From assembly GCA_015490795.1 (NCBI GenBank), contig WFXD01000111.1, positions 1-37,582 on the forward strand: a stretch of 37,582 nt of DNA, read 5' to 3'. The translations under genes and the position numbers were made by a program. The notes beneath the pieces are model-generated. The model made no database searches, was not told the origin of the DNA, and was given only the letters and a program-made list of their open reading frames with translations. Source of the DNA: Gammaproteobacteria bacterium (GTDB taxonomy: Bacteria; Pseudomonadota; Gammaproteobacteria; Chromatiales; Chromatiaceae). Of the stretch, positions 36,976 through 37,582 are shown piece by piece (within the stretch, counting starts at the first letter, position 1; each line of letters begins with the position of its first letter).

Positions 36976-37582
36976 TGCTTAATAAAAGCAAGTTATCATT
37001 GGTTGATGACGTTGGCGACCTGTTTATTGGGAATAATAAAATATACAGGGGCATACACTCACAATATAAAAGCAGGGTAATAAATATACTTGATTGTGGT
37101 TTAATTGATAAGCTGGTTAATGAAGGACTGTTTCCTGAAACAATCATATCAAGCCAGGATATAGCAGGTTATGAACTGGTTCTAGAGCATAGAAAAATTG
37201 ACTATGTAACCTATCCATTTGAATGGTCACCAGAGATGTTGCGTGATGCAGGGTTAACTATTCTCAAGGTTAATGAAATATGCAATAGATATGGCTATGA
37301 ATTAAAGGATGCCCACCCATTCAATCTGATCTTTGATCGCAATAAATGCTTGTTTGTTGATTTTGGCAGCTTTAAAGAAAAAACGACAGCAAATGATGGA
37401 TGTTATTGTGCTGAGGAATTTTTAAGATCATATTATTATCCACTATATTTTTATTCAACAGGTGCAAAATACCTCTTTGCCACTTCGTTATTAAAAGCCG
37501 GTGGCATGATACCGCATATTGATTATCTTTTATTTAAAAACCCATTGCTTCGCCTGCTGCCGGAAAAGATAGTAGAGAGATT
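36975..37582 (+). CDS. Partial: kinase-like N-terminal region, probably of a SAM-methyltransferase-type protein
   Basis: Open frame from ATG 36975 to the window end without a stop (202 codons visible). The ATG shares one base with the flippase stop. The segment YPFEWSPEMLRDAGL (about 80-94) followed by L-K-D112-A-H-P-F-N117 and V-D129-F-G-S resembles the kinase catalytic loop (D to N spacing of five, as in HRDxxxxN) and DFG motif (17 residues on). I recognise this N-terminal layout from proteins annotated as class I SAM-dependent methyltransferases in glycan or nodulation-type loci; the methyltransferase part would lie beyond the window. AT-rich like the flippase. Confidence 0.6.
   Translation, partial: MLNKSKLSLVDDVGDLFIGNNKIYRGIHSQYKSRVINILDCGLIDKLVNEGLFPETIISSQDIAGYELVLEHRKIDYVTYPFEWSPEMLRDAGLTILKVNEICNRYGYELKDAHPFNLIFDRNKCLFVDFGSFKEKTTANDGCYCAEEFLRSYYYPLYFYSTGAKYLFATSLLKAGGMIPHIDYLLFKNPLLRLLPEKIVER

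Overview
The window reads as a chromosomal segment of a gammaproteobacterium. The block glnD-map / rpsB-tsf-pyrH-frr-uppS-cdsA-dxr-rseP-bamA-skp-lpxD-fabZ-lpxA-lpxB-rnhB-dnaE-accA-tilS is the classical gammaproteobacterial arrangement; having uppS-cdsA before dxr is the Pseudomonas-like rather than the E. coli-like version. A complete high-affinity cbb3 cytochrome oxidase locus linked to an Fnr/Anr-type regulator points to microaerobic or facultatively anaerobic respiration. No marker in the window fixes genus or a sulfur or carbon metabolism.

Layout. 1-182: a long imperfect palindrome (MITE-like or palindromic repeat). 183-467: AT-rich promoter region with a near-consensus FNR box. 468-3682: ccoNOQP (cbb3 oxidase structural genes) closed by a terminator hairpin. 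3870-9907: ccoG-ccoH-ccoI-ccoS (oxidase assembly and copper supply), a rubrerythrin gene overlapping ccoS, and a DsbD_2/TauE-like membrane protein. 9908-10119: regulatory gap with a perfect CRP-type palindrome. 10120-10860: fnr-like regulator with an altered N-terminal cysteine set. 10949-14370 (minus strand): glnD and map. 14427-35055 (plus strand): translation factors and ribosomal protein S2, UMP kinase, isoprenoid, phospholipid and lipid A synthesis, outer-membrane assembly, replication, fatty-acid synthesis and tRNA-Ile lysidinylation. 35038-37582: the start of a more AT-rich surface-polysaccharide locus: a winged-helix regulator with a degenerate nucleotidyltransferase-like domain under its own promoter/operator, a Wzx-type flippase, and a truncated gene with kinase-like DxxxxN and DFG motifs of the type found in front of some SAM-methyltransferases.

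How they work together. The first 10.9 kb looks like one oxygen-response module: oxidase, its maturation apparatus, a peroxide-reducing diiron protein and the likely regulator of the whole set. The middle 21 kb is housekeeping centred on growth and envelope biogenesis, with tight gene overlaps and many TTG/GTG starts in the lipid A part. The last 2.5 kb is accessory and is the best candidate for poorly described biology: a conserved-looking but uncharacterised regulator type sitting at the entrance of a polysaccharide cluster, with a clearly readable promoter and 17-bp operator. No tRNA, rRNA, CRISPR array, transposase or prophage gene was seen.
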